DNA of 64,000 bases from Prostheceraeus crozeri (GCA_907163375.1 CAJQUW010008712.1:124001-188000), one strand, 5' to 3'; shown: positions 31,040 through 43,544, numbered from the stretch's first letter. Notes: generated from the letters alone by a model not told the origin. Numbers and translations are program-made.

Positions 31040-33557
31040 CCATAATAGAGAATGATGCAATTGAATAGAGAATGATAAAATGAATGCAATTGATAATGCG
31101 AGGTAAGCAGCCGCCGGATCACGCCGAGAGAGAGAGAGAGAGAGAAATGTTTATATTGTATCGTCGAATGGAAATCAGAAATAAAATACACAGATAAAAG
31201 TAGCAGAATGACAGTTTTGTTTAGTCGAAACTAAGAACACATTCGTATACGCGTACAAAAGCAAGTATAAAACTAATAGTCACGTGCATTTAGTGTCTCG
31301 TAGATGACCTTGAAAGGGTGCTACAAATGCGTGGAAAAAAAGAATTTTGACGACGCAAAGTTCTACAGAATGGTACGGCGAGACGCCCACTTGGTAAATA
31401 GCTGGGGAACAATTCTCTGATGGAAGTCTCTAATCTTTCCAGGCTGTTGAAGGTGTTGATAGCTTGCGACCACCTTCTAGCTTCAATGTCATCCAGCTTC
31501 AGATCGCGCGATTTGATTTTCAGACAGCGCCTCTGAATCTTCTCCAGTCGGTTTGAGTCTGTTGAGGAGATTCCCACAAACGCTGGGCAGCAGTACTCTA
31601 TCAGCGACCGAACCAATGCTTGATAAATGGTAGTGAAGTCATCAATACTAGTGACAGATCTGACCCGCCTCAGAATGTACATGCGTTGAGCACACTTTTT
31701 CTCGATGAACTTTACATGGCCTCTCCATCCAAGGTTCGCATCCAAATGAACCCCAAGAAACCGAATGCTGTCTTGGAACTTGACAGTTGGGATGGCACCC
31801 TCGATACTGCAAATGCTCTTGAATCCACCGCGGTAATTCACTAGACCAGTGGTTTTCTCCGTATTCAAGGTCAATTCATTTGACGCAACCCAATCTGAAA
31901 TATTGTCAAGATCACTTTCGATCTCAGCAAGATCCTTTGGAATGCTGGACTTTCGGACTCTTGATAAGAAACAAATGTCGTCAACATACTTGATTATGTG
32001 GTTCGAGGGGAAAATAGTCTGAAGCGATGAAATATAAATGCCGAACAAATAAGGTCCTAGGAGGGACCCCTGTGGCACTCCTCCTGTGACCTTCATCAAT
32101 TCACTCTTCTGTCCATCAATGCGTACTCTCTGTTGCCTGTCCGATAAGTAGCTCTTCAATAACAACAGAAATCCCGCAGGAAGATTCATCTGACTGGCCT
32201 TGGAAAGCAGCTTTGAGTGACAAACTCTGTCAAAGGCCTTGGAGAGGTCAAAGCTGATCAGAATAGCGGCTCCCGTATGTGGGTCATCGGCAAATCTGGT
32301 TAGGGCATCGTGAGCATAGATGACAGCGTGAGTTGTTGATGATTTCTTCCTAATCCCGTATTGATTAGCACCAAGGTGAGCTGTTAGCTGGGGACGGATG
32401 CTTGATAGGATGACACGCTCGGCAATCTTGGCTGGAATTGGCAAGAGGCTAATCGGTCTGGATTTTTCTATTACATTCTCCGAGGTTTTGGGGATCGGGA
32501 TTATGTCACCAATTTTCCAGATCAGTGGAAAACGTCTTTGGCGCAGGCATTCACTGATGAGGTGATGGATCGGCTCAGCGAGGACCAGAGAGCACTTCTT
32601 GTAAACTGCAGTAGGCACAGAATCACTTCCAGTTGCCTTTGGTGGGAGTCGTGAAAGAATGCTCCAGATGCCCTCAACACTTAACTCAGGTAACCAGCAG
32701 TCGTCTGGAGACCCGTCGACGAAGTCAAAACTGGAGTTGTTGGCAATGCTACAGTAATAGTCATTGATCGTATTGAGCACCTCGGATGGATTACTGGAGT
32801 TTCTGAGCCAATCACTGGGATCTCTTCCAGATTTTCCCCTCTCCATGTTGACGAATGACCATAGACCCCTTGCGGAATCCGAGCATTTAGAGCGAAAGTA
32901 GTACTGCTTGGCCTTCAGAATTTCTTGTTTTACCTTGACTTTCAAACCATTGAACAACGGCCAGTTTCGAGCACGATAAGCCTCCCATCGGCGGTTTATC
33001 AGGATCTTTAAAAGAGGTGAGATCCATGGAGCATCATTGTCAGTCAAATAGACTGTTGTTTGCGGAATTAACTTCAGTGCATCATACATGAATCCATAAA
33101 AAATATCACATTTGGTGTCGATATCATTCGGAGCATACAAGCGTGAAAAGTCATTGTCAAGGAAAGATCTTTCAAATGCAAGAATGTTCGACAAGCGTAA
33201 GTCATAGAAGATATGTTTCTTCACCACACGCTGCTTCACCAATACTTTTGTCTTAGCAAGAACAGTAGCATGATCTGAGCCGGCTATTGGAGCACCAATT
33301 GAGACGTTTTCGGGAAGATAGTCATTTGACAAGCTCTTGTCCACGAAAATGAGGTCGAGGTTGGCAGTCTGTCGAGTCGCACCATGTACAATATTAATCA
33401 AGGAGAATCCAGATTCAAGGAAGGAGCGATTGTATCGGTTAAAGTCACCAGCCGCGATTAGTCGATGAAGAGGAAGATTACTGAGATGATGATCAAGACA
33501 GTCACTGAGGGTGTCACAAATCCTCTTGAAATTTGAATTGACGATAATGGAATCGAA
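31040..33557 (-). mobile_element. 5'-truncated CR1/L2-group LINE inserted in mariner
   Basis: Minus-strand LINE: partial endonuclease and full RT ORF (31290-33557), then a 3' UTR with a (GA)n tract (31126-31145) and an AT-rich tail with repeated TCATTCTCTATT. Truncated at its 5' end within the endonuclease, as expected of incomplete target-primed reverse transcription. Boundaries are set by loss of mariner reading (near 31030) and of the LINE frame (stop at 33558-33560). I could not identify the target duplication. Confidence 0.8.
31290..33557 (-). CDS. LINE ORF2: endonuclease (partial) and reverse transcriptase
   Basis: An uninterrupted frame of about 755 codons on the minus strand, open from 33557; the first ATG is not a meaningful start. 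The end of an APE-type endonuclease is visible (LIAAGDFNRYN; TANLDLIF; GSDHATV). RT motifs in order: ATGSDSVPTAVYK; SRPISLLPIPAKIAERVI; LISFDLSKAFDRV (motif A, catalytic D); GGVPQGSLLGPYLFGIYIS (motif B); IIKYVDDICFL (motif C, YVDD in place of the commoner YADD); LTLNTEKT; IRFLGVHLDANLGWRGHV (thumb); LIEYCCPAF. The C-terminus ends SRSSTRH. It would copy its RNA at nicked chromosomal DNA. The intact frame suggests a young insertion, but lacking its 5' end it cannot move alone. Confidence 0.93.
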   Translation of the reverse strand, partial: FDSIIVNSNFKRICDTLSDCLDHHLSNLPLHRLIAAGDFNRYNRSFLESGFSLINIVHGATRQTANLDLIFVDKSLSNDYLPENVSIGAPIAGSDHATVLAKTKVLVKQRVVKKHIFYDLRLSNILAFERSFLDNDFSRLYAPNDIDTKCDIFYGFMYDALKLIPQTTVYLTDNDAPWISPLLKILINRRWEAYRARNWPLFNGLKVKVKQEILKAKQYYFRSKCSDSARGLWSFVNMERGKSGRDPSDWLRNSSNPSEVLNTINDYYCSIANNSSFDFVDGSPDDCWLPELSVEGIWSILSRLPPKATGSDSVPTAVYKKCSLVLAEPIHHLISECLRQRRFPLIWKIGDIIPIPKTSENVIEKSRPISLLPIPAKIAERVILSSIRPQLTAHLGANQYGIRKKSSTTHAVIYAHDALTRFADDPHTGAAILISFDLSKAFDRVCHSKLLSKASQMNLPAGFLLLLKSYLSDRQQRVRIDGQKSELMKVTGGVPQGSLLGPYLFGIYISSLQTIFPSNHIIKYVDDICFLSRVRKSSIPKDLAEIESDLDNISDWVASNELTLNTEKTTGLVNYRGGFKSICSIEGAIPTVKFQDSIRFLGVHLDANLGWRGHVKFIEKKCAQRMYILRRVRSVTSIDDFTTIYQALVRSLIEYCCPAFVGISSTDSNRLEKIQRRCLKIKSRDLKLDDIEARRWSQAINTFNSLERLETSIRELFPSYLPSGRLAVPFCRTLRRQNSFFPRICSTLSRSSTRH

Positions 33558-33599
33558 CTACGGACTTTACAGGTGAACTGACGTTGTCAACCGATACAC

Positions 33600-34175
33600 C
33601 ACGCAAGCAGATGAGGGTGACTGAAGTTCTTCTATACTTTGACACCCAAATCGAAGTTCAACTTGAAGAGATCACGCCACCAATGACCTTGAAGTTTCTA
33701 CTGGAAGCGGCATCTTCGGAAGATACAGCATCTTCTACAGGCAAGTTCCAGGTGACAGTCTTTTGGGATTGCGAAGGTGTGATTCCTGTTGACTACTGCC
33801 CTCCTGATCACACAATCAACCCCGAATACTACAGCAGCCCCTCACAGATCGTGCGCAAGGTTTTGCCGTAAAAAAGACAGGAAAAGATTTCGCCCTTCAT
33901 GTCTGCAGCATAACGCAGGGGACCAAGGAGCGAAACGGAAGCGATGAACACAATCAAGCAGCTGAATTGGCAGCTGCTTCCGCTCCCACTGTATTCCCCT
34001 GACTTGAGCTCTGGTGACTTTCATCTCTTCGGTCCGATGAAGTAGGCAATCGGGATATTCGATTCAATGGTGAAAGAGAAAAAGAGAGCACCGAAAGCTT
34101 CATTCGGCAAATTTCCGCAGGATTGGCTTGAAGGAGGAATAAAGAAACTTAAGAAGAGACGGGAAAAGTGTATTG
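33600..34175 (+). pseudogene. mariner transposase, C-terminal part
   Basis: Continuation after the LINE: about 33740-33870 reads KFQVTVFWDCEGVIPVDYCP, TINPEYYSSPSQIVRKVLP (family 'vmatVFWD..GvI..d.lp.g.TIn..yY...L'), about 33985-34050 reads LPLYSPDLSSGDFHLFGPMK (family 'HPPYSPDLAPsDYHLFgpLK', containing the third catalytic Asp region), and 34120-34175 reads DWLEGGIKKLKKRREKCIEI. Stops and frameshifts occur. The central segment with the second catalytic Asp is degraded. Confidence 0.88.
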
Positions 34176-34383
34176 AAATTTAAGGTGACCAGATCGAAAT
34201 AGGAGTTTTTATATGCCTTTGATTCTGTCAATAAATATTTGCACAAACGGAAGTTAAATGCTTTTCTTGTGAAAAGCAATTACCAATGCTATAAGAAAAA
34301 ATATTTAGATATGCACTTGCGCCAAAATGGACGTCTATAGATAGGAGAGACAAACGTCACGAACTTTTGATACGCCCCTCGTA

Positions 34384-37167
34384 GATGCTTTTTTCATCTA
34401 ATATCAGGAATCATCAGCAGACCTAGTTCACATCGCTCAACATCGACACAACTCCCTATTTAAAGTCGCAGCCATGCCCGAGTTTATTTAAGATTTGGAA
34501 TGAGCAAGTTAGCGAAATGTCGATGGTCATTCATTAAACATCATTTTTAGCAAATTACTTAAACGTTTTAGTTAGTGCGCCTGCAATAGTAAATAAATGC
34601 TGATTCTTGCAAACGCAATGTAAATAGATTAATTAGATATTGAGTTTGTTACACCAATGAATTTGTTACGAAAATGACTTTGTTACACCATATTTGGGAT
34701 TTATTGCTCTACAACACGGTCTTCGCGCAAACTAAAAATCGCCTTTTGAAGTTTGATTGGACAGTGCAGTGCTTCAACCTATCCCACTCATGGTCACGAA
34801 TTAGTATGTTTCAGTTGCTCAACAGAGTGAGGTACCAACTATCTAGGTAGTACGTTGCATACTACAGGAGCGTTCAATTGTGTCTTTCAATGATAAGTCT
34901 TCTTCTTTTTTCTCTTTCTTTATAGATTTTTTTTCGCACGTGGCCTTGTTTGATTTTGAACTTTTCCTTGCTATGCTATTTTTGTTACGATCCCATTTCA
35001 AAAGTTGAACAGTCATTATGCATGTTGTACTTTCCTTGTGGGCCCCACGATTTTCATTATTGGGGTCGGTATCATGAATAAACGTCTTTATTATTTAGCT
35101 CAAATGCCTTTTCAAATCATCCTAAAACCACCTGAATTTTAAATCGCAAAAAGCAAGTATTCTCTGTAAATGAGATAGTTAAATATTCAGTTTCATCCTC
35201 AGTTGAAAAAAATGGGAACAGACCTGAATAGCTGCCATTTCATCCAATATCAGGAGTATTTTCAGGTCTATTCAGGTCTGCTTCCATTTTGAGGATGCAA
35301 CTCAATATTCAATAATTCAATTTACACTGTGTCTACAAAAACCAGCATTTATTAATTATTTCAGGCGCCCTAATTCAAGAGATTTGCAAGTAATGTGATT
35401 AAAATGATATTTAATGAATGCTCGTCGAAATTTCACTAACTTGCTAACAACAAGCTCGTGCGCGAGTTTAGGAAGTAAATGTTAGTAGCTCTATGACTAT
35501 GACGAATCACTTTCAGGATATTTACGCATCTACAATGTCATCCGATTTTCTGATTCATTGATTTAAGTTTGACAGGAAATCTTATGAAGATTATTGAAGC
35601 TTCAATCCTTCTAATCCATCAAAGAAAAATTACTTGAAGAATGCAAGCAGCCAAATTTCGAACAATTTCATTTGGATAAAGACAGAAAATCCAAAATTGC
35701 AATTATTATGGAAATATCATCTTCTTTTCCGCTTGTATCGCTCTCTCCATTACCTCATTCCTTGTTTCATCTTTCAGTTATTGTGGAATACGGCAGGATG
35801 ATCGCGCTCTTTACAATCTCAAACATTATGATGGATCAGCAAAAGATGTTTGCACTAAGTAAGCACAATAAAGTCGGGATATCCGTTCGATCGTCAACAC
35901 AAGAGCGTACATTAGAAAGCTTTTATCTACGAGATATATTTATACGGCGAGAGACACGTTCTCGAGAATTAACAAGAAATCTGTTGCTGTTTCATAAAGG
36001 TTGTCATATATCGTCTACTGTTGAGCGATTCAATTAATGGGATATGCTGACAATTTGATATCAATGGATTGTCTAGCTACGACGTCAAATTGCGGATATT
36101 GTATTTTGTTAATTGGATAACAATCCAGTAACTGGGTTGGTTTGCAGGGGTATTGCTTCCGGAATATAGCGTTGAATGTTGCTTTAACATCATTTTCCAA
36201 TTGGGGATATTTCATTATTTTCTGACTATAATTCCTGTCATTTTCGGTCACGTACCCCATTTTGCATTCAATTCAGATGAAAAATGCAGGAAGTATCGTG
36301 GATTCATATTCAATGTTTTGAAAATGAAATTACTTTACAATCAAAATAATTGATATCGGAAGTAAATGAATTCATCAGATTGTGTAAGTACTTGGTTAAA
36401 TTAGCTACTTTGCAATTAGAAGCAATTGATTGCAATCTCTGTCAGTCATCATCTGTGATTAGTTGATTTCTCCCAGTCAATAATTGACAATCAATTTATA
36501 GATTGTCAATGACAGTAAAGTTGATTGACTGCTGAACTATTACCGCTAACTATCGCATGGAAAATACCGCACCTCGCCTCCAGTGGTCTTTTGAGATGCT
36601 CATATACCAGCATTAAAGTAATAGCTTGATAATAGCTTACTAAAAGCTTACTAATAGCTTTATCCTAAACTAATAGCTTCCAAGATTTCAAGACTCTTGT
36701 TCAGAATAAAGATACTTTCAGAGCACATGAAGCTCATTTTACATAAATGAGCTTTGATGTATAAGTAGGCCTACATCCCTGTGGGAACGTCGCTTGCCAT
36801 TATTAAAAGATCATCTGGTGAATTAGCGATTTTTATTTTTTAACTCATTTCCGTGAAAAACCATCGAAAGATGTGAAAATCGCCTTCATGTTTTATAAAC
36901 GTTTCTAAAACCCAAAAGCTGCAGGTGTTGAATAAGTTGCTATAGCCAATTGATAGACATTTATTTATTAATCTGAGCTGATTTTTCGCCAACTTACGAA
37001 ACAATGGATATTGTGGCAACTAACCAGCAGCAAACAGCAAAGTTTGTATGTTATCCTCATAAAAATGCATCATATACTTCATGTGATCAGTCAAAAGGGG
37101 TAATTTTTTCTAATTCACGAAAGCATAAACTACAAAAGACATATTTTCTGTGAAACGTCATAGGAAA
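34384..37167. other. intron sequence; one small inverted repeat, no gene
   Basis: Around 35180-35330 a palindromic repeat (CAGACCTGAATAG ... CTATTCAGGTCTG; TGAGGATGCAACTCAATATT) is related to the mariner's target. 36420-36540 has AATTGATTG-rich subterminal-like sequence resembling the hAT at 17083. Open frames at 35672-36037 and 36030-36353 are unrecognised. Confidence 0.45.
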
Positions 37168-37169
37168 TA

Positions 37170-38693
37170 CAGATTGTTTCATAAAAAATGGATCACCCTT
37201 AAACATCGCCTTAACTTCAACTTTGTCTAACTCCACCAAACTTGAACGAATTTCTCTGAAATTTGGAAGATATGTCAGTTGTGCTTACTAATATCATTGT
37301 TGGAAATTTCAAGCATGAATATTGAGTTGTTTTCCTGTTATAGATAAAAAAGTAGTATATAATTTGATCTTCATTTAGCAATGTTACACAAAATCATACC
37401 TCACTCTTATAAAATTACATTTGTTTCCTTTGTTATGTAATATGTTGTTCTACAAGCCAAAAGCTATCAAGCAAAACAAAAATAAAGAAAATCGGTCAAT
37501 CAGAGCCAGTATAGCACCATTATTCATCAACAATAATGTAACTGCTACATGTGATTAAGTGGACTTCATGTTCCATACCTTCCTGACTTCGTTGCGGTGG
37601 TGTTGGCAGCACTCCTGATTGCTTTCAGCTAGAAATCTATCTCTTACCGGTTGAAAACGATACAAAGCACAAATGAACAATAACGAGATCTCATTCACAA
37701 AAGGCAAAGTGTCAGCCTTGCTAGAACTAGGGTATTCTTTGCGAGCTACAAGCAAGCGACTAAATGTCCCTTACACAAATGTGCATCGATGGCATAATGA
37801 GGATTTTCGACTCTGTCGTAAAGAGGGCTCTGGCCGTCCACGCAAAACATCCAAACGTAGAGACCGCCTAATTTTGAGATTTGTTAAAGTTGATCCAAGT
37901 CTCTCGTTAACTGAGATGGTTGTACTAGTCTCGTCTATTTCTAAGTCCACTATTCGTAGAAGACTTATTGAGTCGAATTTCAAGAGCTGTAAGAGGCCCT
38001 CTCAGATCGAATTATCAGATCAGCATACAAAAAGACGTCTCAGATGGGCAATGAGTCATTGTCACTGGCGAAATCAATGGGATCGGGTTGTCTGGTCTGA
38101 TGAGGCATCAGTCCGTCTGAAGGATAGTGATGGTCGATTGAGATTATGGATAAAATCTGATTCGTGAATGTTTTACGAATGAACATTGGCCAAATGACAG
38201 ATCAACTTGGTGATCCATCGACTTGGTTATTTATGGATGATAATGCTACGTGTCACAGGAGTAGTTGAGTCAACTTATCCAAGTCTCAATTAGGACTAAA
38301 GGCATTATCTTGGCCAGCTCGTTCTCCTGATCTGAATCCCATAGAAAATGTATGGAGTATTCTAAAACGTAACGTTCGTCGTTCACTGTTACCTACAGAT
38401 GTCGTATCACAACTTACGTCACTGTTAAAAAGAGAGTGGAGAAAGTTAGATCAGTCAAAAATCAACGATATCATCGAATCAATGCCTAGACGAATTGGTA
38501 ATGTCATAGACAATAAGGGTAGGGCCACAAAATATTAGCTTCTTAAGAACCGTTACTGTATCATAGCTTATCAGATTTTATAAGGACATTTAAATATATT
38601 AGGGACATGAAATAACATGAAAAATGCTTTCTGTATCATACTTATGTTTTATTTAGTCAAATTTTAGGATGATCCACTTTTTATGAAACGGAC
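37170..38693 (+). mobile_element. Tc1-like transposon
   Basis: Inverted ends GTTTCATAAAAAATGGATCA (left) and reversed GTTTCATAAAAAGTGGATCA (right), with TA at 37168-37169 and 38694-38695. 1.52 kb, the usual size for a Tc1 element, with a single transposase gene in between. Confidence 0.88.
37673..38538 (+). pseudogene. Tc1-like transposase, internally deleted
   Basis: The N-terminal frame 37673-38167 starts MNNNEISFTKGKVSALLELG with the paired-like helix-turn-helix (YSLRATSKRLNVPYTNVHRW; GSGRPRKTSKRRD, then SKSTIRRRLIE). VVWSDEASVRL carries the first catalytic Asp. The frame ends at 38165-38167; the 'GSVMVWG' region usual in this family is missing. Another frame resumes near 38215 with WLFMDDNATCHRSS (second Asp) and, after a stop, SWPARSPDLNPIENVWSILK (catalytic Glu), running to a stop at about 38538. 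The deletion and stops inactivate it, but the two halves are otherwise well preserved. Confidence 0.9.
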
Positions 38694-38695
38694 TA

Positions 38696-40400
38696 CTATG
38701 AAATGGTTCAAATATTTGATATTGTTGTAAATTCTTCCATGTCAGGAGATGTTATGCAAATCGATTTAAGCAGATTCTCCACTTTTTACATATTATCAAA
38801 GGCAGTCAGCAACTTCTATTGGCTAGCTAGATCGGCCATGTGTGGGAATTGGCTAGGAGGTGCAGGAGAAGGTAGAGCCTCACCGAGGGCGGATGACAAG
38901 GATTACCAGAGAAGGCGATTAGAAGGCGGAGTAGAGTGCAAAGTCGCCGGCGAACTTCGCAAGCGAACATGCTAAAAATATTACTGAACTCTAGCATGAC
39001 GTCATGTAGTTGATAATCTACTAGGTTTTCGCAAGATGCGTTCCCAAAGGGATGTAGGTACATGTAAATGCATGCATTAATCTTCGAAACTTGCAAACAC
39101 GTGCTTGCTTTCCACACCATAGCTGTGACTGGCGACCGCAAAGGAGGTTTTCATGTTACCATATGTGTATGTCACATGTTTTAAATAGGTGTATGAAATT
39201 GGCTTGCTTAGATTGGAAATTTCCGATTCACGCCCACCAACCTTGATAGAATGCTATGATGTGAAGGCATGAACAAAAGTCTCTCATCCGTTCGAAAACT
39301 TCACTAGTCCACGCGTAATTCATGCGTAATAACACCCCAAACATCCGTGGTTAAGGACATTCTATTATTCTACCCGCGTACATACACGCTGCACTAAGAG
39401 TCAGAAATCACTTGATCTGATGCTTTTAAAACATGGGGAATGTTTATGAATACGCGTTTATAGGTTGCGCGGCGTCTACGGTTATCTGCGCTGCCGCTTG
39501 AACCACGGATGAACCGCTAAGCATGTTTTGTCTTCCCTGAGCATGAAATTGAGGTCCTATCATATTGTTTAGTCTTTGATGCATGCAGACACATGAGACG
39601 CAAAGTCTATATAACAGGACTGCCGACAGATGTTGCAGCAATCGCACGCATAGCCACGGATGTTTAGGGTCATGTGTAATTACGCGTAGTTTACGCGTGA
39701 ATTGCGCGTGAATTGCGCGTTATTGAGCGTGGCATGTCACCTAGTGTTGTCTTATTTTTTCATACGAGTAAAATATAAAAATTTTCACATATATTACTCA
39801 AATTCATCAAAACCACAACTTTGAGAAAAATAATCTGTCAATAGGCTACTCCATTCATGTTCTCATTTCGAATTAAATCGACGCATATGACCAACAAATT
39901 TCCAAATCCTCCCTCTTATGACAAGTCACGAGCGACAGAGTCCTAAAAAGAGGTGAAGATAAAAAATTCCTTTTATTTTGCGTTCTTTGATGTTCCATGA
40001 CTGGATAACAGCGCACAAATATCCTTGTGAGTGATCACCGTCTGCTTTCAAATACCGGATAAGGACATCATTGAGAGGTGATTTAAATTCCAAAACCGCA
40101 AGGGACGTTTTGATGATTGGAAGAAACGCAGACTCTGATTGCAGATCGCACAACTATTTCACTTGGAAGTCAGTTTCAGCAAAAGATAAATGTCGTTTGA
40201 TTAAATGAGAGCGAAGAGGATACTATTGATTAAATCAGTTTTGATATGCGGGCCTTTAAACAAAATGAAAATGGCAAAATGATAGAGAGTTGGAGGACAA
40301 AATTGTTTGATGAAAAACTAAGGTAGAGTTAATGGGTCGCTCTTTCATCACTCCGCACGATGTATGACATTTTGAGTCTAAAACCTGGATGCATGCGAAT
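38696..40400. other. intron sequence, no gene recognised
   Basis: CGCGTAATT / TTACGCG-type words cluster at 39300-39730 (CACGCGTAATTCATGCGTAA; GCGTGAATTGCGCGTGAATT), perhaps the subterminal repeats of an unrecognised element. Open frames are short. Confidence 0.4.
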
Positions 40401-41016
40401 CACAGAATTGGATTGTTTTATTCTTTCAGTTTGCTAGAAGTGAAGACTAATTCAAAACAATGGCACATGGTGGAACTTAATGATTGGTCAAAAAGGAATT
40501 CCTAATACCTTACAGAGATAGAGAAAAAGTCGTGCGCCACTTGCGGATTACTGTGAATTCCATCAAAATGCTCCGATCGTCACGATTCCTTTAATTTCGA
40601 AGAATTCAGATCATTGCGCACAAGTTTTCTCCATAATGTTGGCCCTTCCGATCATTATTTAAAAATAGTAGCAAGCGTACGAAAATTAGTTCACTTGATA
40701 TTTTCACATCCTCTCCTCGGCATTTCTCACTGTATAGTGCATACACTGAATCGAATGTTACCAAGACAGGGATGTGTGTTTTGTTTTGGTGTGTGCGAAG
40801 TGATATCACAGCACGCACACATCTCTCACTGGCTCTGGTGTCCTCTGCTGACAGCTTATTGTTTGCCATTTCCAATAGCAAGCGATACACGAGTTATCCA
40901 TTCAAGAAGGAGCAGGTTGTCTAATTCTGTGATGTGCCATTTCGATGTTAAGGACAGATACGATACTTCCATTCTAGGAAACTGAACACGCGCGTGCAGA
41001 TGAATCTAACTCTGTG
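40401..41016 (+). mobile_element. hAT-like MITE, CACAGAATTAGA family, long variant
   Basis: 616 bp, ends CACAGAATTGGATTG and AATCTAACTCTGTG, flanked by ATGCGAAT (40393-40400) and ATACGAAT (41017-41024), 7 of 8 matching. The left half matches other copies (GCGCCACTTGCGGATTAC); the right half (GGTGTGCGAAGTGATATCAC, GCTGACAGCTTATTGTTTGC) is shared only with 51287-52035. So the family has two structural forms. Confidence 0.85.
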
Positions 41017-42779
41017 ATACGAATACGCGAGCTATCTTGGCTGGCGTTACTTAATACGCGCTAAAACAGCTTGCGGATAAACGTGCAAATCGTATTTCCC
41101 CCAATATAAAGCACCTCCACTTTTGATAAGAAGGATATTTGGGAAAGCCACGTTACTAATGGTAGTCCTTAAATAATTTCTTTTTTATATCACACGATAT
41201 ATTTCAACCTGTCCAAGGATATATTAAGGCTGTGAAAAGCAGAGATTTCAATTTTTAGAAAATATGTGCAATTATCGATGGTCTAAGTGATGAGCAATTA
41301 AAAAATAGTATTTTGCATAGAAATATCGATGATGCACTGAATACAAAATGTACCGAGTCATTGAGTTCGTCAATTTCAGTCTTTGAATTCATTTGCGACT
41401 TGTGTTTCTTGGTGTGGATGGCTTCTCGCAGTCTTAAATTTGGTTCGTCCGCATCAATATCCATAACATCAATCATGTAGCCATTGTTGCTAGAGCTACA
41501 TTCATTCTTGTTTATGTTTAAAAACTGTGCTTTCCCAATTTTTTTAATATATCTTATCAAATGTCAAGCCGAGGCATATTTTCACAACCACCACTTTGTA
41601 AAATACGACTTAATTTTCACTGTTGTTGCTTATATTAGAGACCTTTGGAATAATTCACTTTATTTCTATTTTACCCTGGTGTTTCTATCTATCAAAGAAA
41701 ATCAAATACAATGCACTAGATTTGCATATTCGAAGAAGTCCCGTTAATTCTCGGAACTTGCATTCCTTAAGCGTCAGGAATCAGGATTGCTCTCAAGCGA
41801 TAAGATCCACTTCAAATTCATGAGTTTCCATAATGACCTCTTCGCCATCGGTAATTCTGCATTCCAAATAGTTATTATCTTGTCAGTGCTCCTTCTTAGT
41901 TTCTTCGTTATTATCCTTCTGAGCTATCTTCTGCGTTGTTGACTACACAGGCCTTCATGGACTTGAGAATCAGATCTTGAGGGATCTCTTCCTAATCCTC
42001 GACTAGCTGTTCCTTCGAAGGAGCCTTCGTATTTCCTTACACTGCAGGTGTATGGTTACCAGACGCCATTCATCAATTACAGCTCATGGCTGCTGCTTGC
42101 TTATTAATACGCAGACACAATGTTTACAAGGAACGGAAAGTGATTTCATCTCTCTAACAACTCTGTAATTGACTTCATCAAAGGTTGCTTATAATAGGGG
42201 TAGGCCTATTACTTATATAGGATAAGAGACACCAGGATTATTAAGATATTACTTAAATTAGAGGAAATACGGTATTGTCACAGTGATTTCAGGAGAAAAA
42301 TGCTCAGAATCCGCGATTATCAAAAGCTATGCATTCGTCGCAACAGATGAATGCAAGTCATAGTTTTTGATACGATGTGATTCACTCTGGTGTCCATTGG
42401 AGACATGCGGAGGCCAAGAATGCAATCCGAACCTATCATTGAACAGCAGGTCTCTGTCAGGATTACAGAACGGCTTTTCCAAACAGCCGTCTTCACCTCC
42501 AAGGCAAAAGGGGGCATCTGACCGCTTCCGACGGCTTGTTCTACGTCATGGAATGATCACAAGCTATTTGTGGATTGCTCTGGAATGCTCGCATTTTACT
42601 ATGCAACCACTATGTAAATTCACGATAGATTATTTAGTTCTATCGCTAAATACACACTGAAAAGATGGTCCGAGGCCTCACGGATATCTATGTCATTGTA
42701 TATTGCATACAATGGCTGCTATAGGATCATGTCCGCTCCAGACTAGCCCACATTAATCTTAAACCAAATGAATCTTTCT
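41017..42779. other. intron sequence, no gene recognised
   Basis: Several short open frames (41255-41560 minus, 41484-41747 plus, 42367-42660 plus) without recognised motifs. Confidence 0.4.
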
Positions 42780-42925
42780 CGATGTGTGGCCTTGTGGTTA
42801 GAGGATATGCTTGCATGTCCTCTAGCTCCATGTCGCTGGTTCGAACTTACCCACGACTGATGAATCACTACAGACCAACACTTGTCTAGTGGTGGTTGCA
42901 TCTGTTGAGATTTGATAAGATTACT
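42780..42925 (+). mobile_element. tRNA-derived SINE, family B, copy 2
   Basis: GTGTGGCCTTGTGGTTAGAG, GTCCTCTAGCTCCATGTCGC, GCTGGTTCGAACTTACCC, then GTTGCATCTGTTGAGATTTG. Matches 17288-17431. Confidence 0.82.
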
Positions 42926-43544
42926 TAGCTCCTATGCAGTCGATGAATCATCTCGACATATTTTGCTCCACCAGAATGACGAATGTGCGCGGCTTCGTTC
43001 GCCGTCGATTTCTGGGAAAATGAGAACCAACCAAGGCGCAGAACCTGCCGTTTGAATTAGCAATGAAGCATGCTCTATCTTGCCACTATACATGCATTCG
43101 GATATCTTATATTAGCTCTCAATGAAAAAATTCTGTTTGATATAAAGCGGTGCAAAAAATCAGGTTTGCTTATGAATCTCATTGAGTACAACTACTAACA
43201 AATCTCTTTAATTTGCATTGATCTGGCGCAGAAATGTATGTTAATCAATTTTTTGGTGTTTCGCAAAATCTGTGCACAGGATTTACCAATTCTAGTGCCA
43301 CTAAGGCCGGAGGCACACGTAATAAGCCATACGTCGTCGTTAAGTTCCAACACTTAAGTTTGAATGAGAAATGGTATACAGAATACAGCCTTTGATTACG
43401 ACGGCCATAAGCCGTCGCCCGGTTAAGAATCCTTGGGAGATGATATTCAATAGAGCCAACGTCGTGATAAACGCGATATTCTTTATGCTCTTACAAGAAA
43501 TATAAAATATCAATATAGTCCCCGTTTTAAAGTATGATACTAGC
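42926..43544. other. intron sequence, no gene recognised
   Basis: No recognisable feature. Confidence 0.45.

Larger units (their letters stand above)
30345..34381 (+). mobile_element. mariner transposon interrupted by a LINE
   Basis: Near-perfect terminal inverted repeats: left CGAGGGGCGTACCAAAAGTT, right reversed CGAGGGGCGTATCAAAAGTT, each continuing CGTGACGTTTG. Flanked by TA on both sides (30343-30344, 34382-34383), the mariner target duplication. The flanks rejoin into a repeat (TATTGAGTTGCATC..CAGATGAAAA / TTTCATCTAATATCAGGA) that also occurs near 35190-35320. About 2.5 kb in the middle is a LINE insertion. Confidence 0.92.

Noticed and set aside
30664..31191. 175-codon minus-strand open frame
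   Set aside because: Antisense to the mariner transposase remnant and running into the LINE 3' UTR; the SLSLSL run comes from the (GA)n tract.
31620..31844. Plus-strand open frame within the LINE
   Set aside because: Antisense shadow of the RT ORF.
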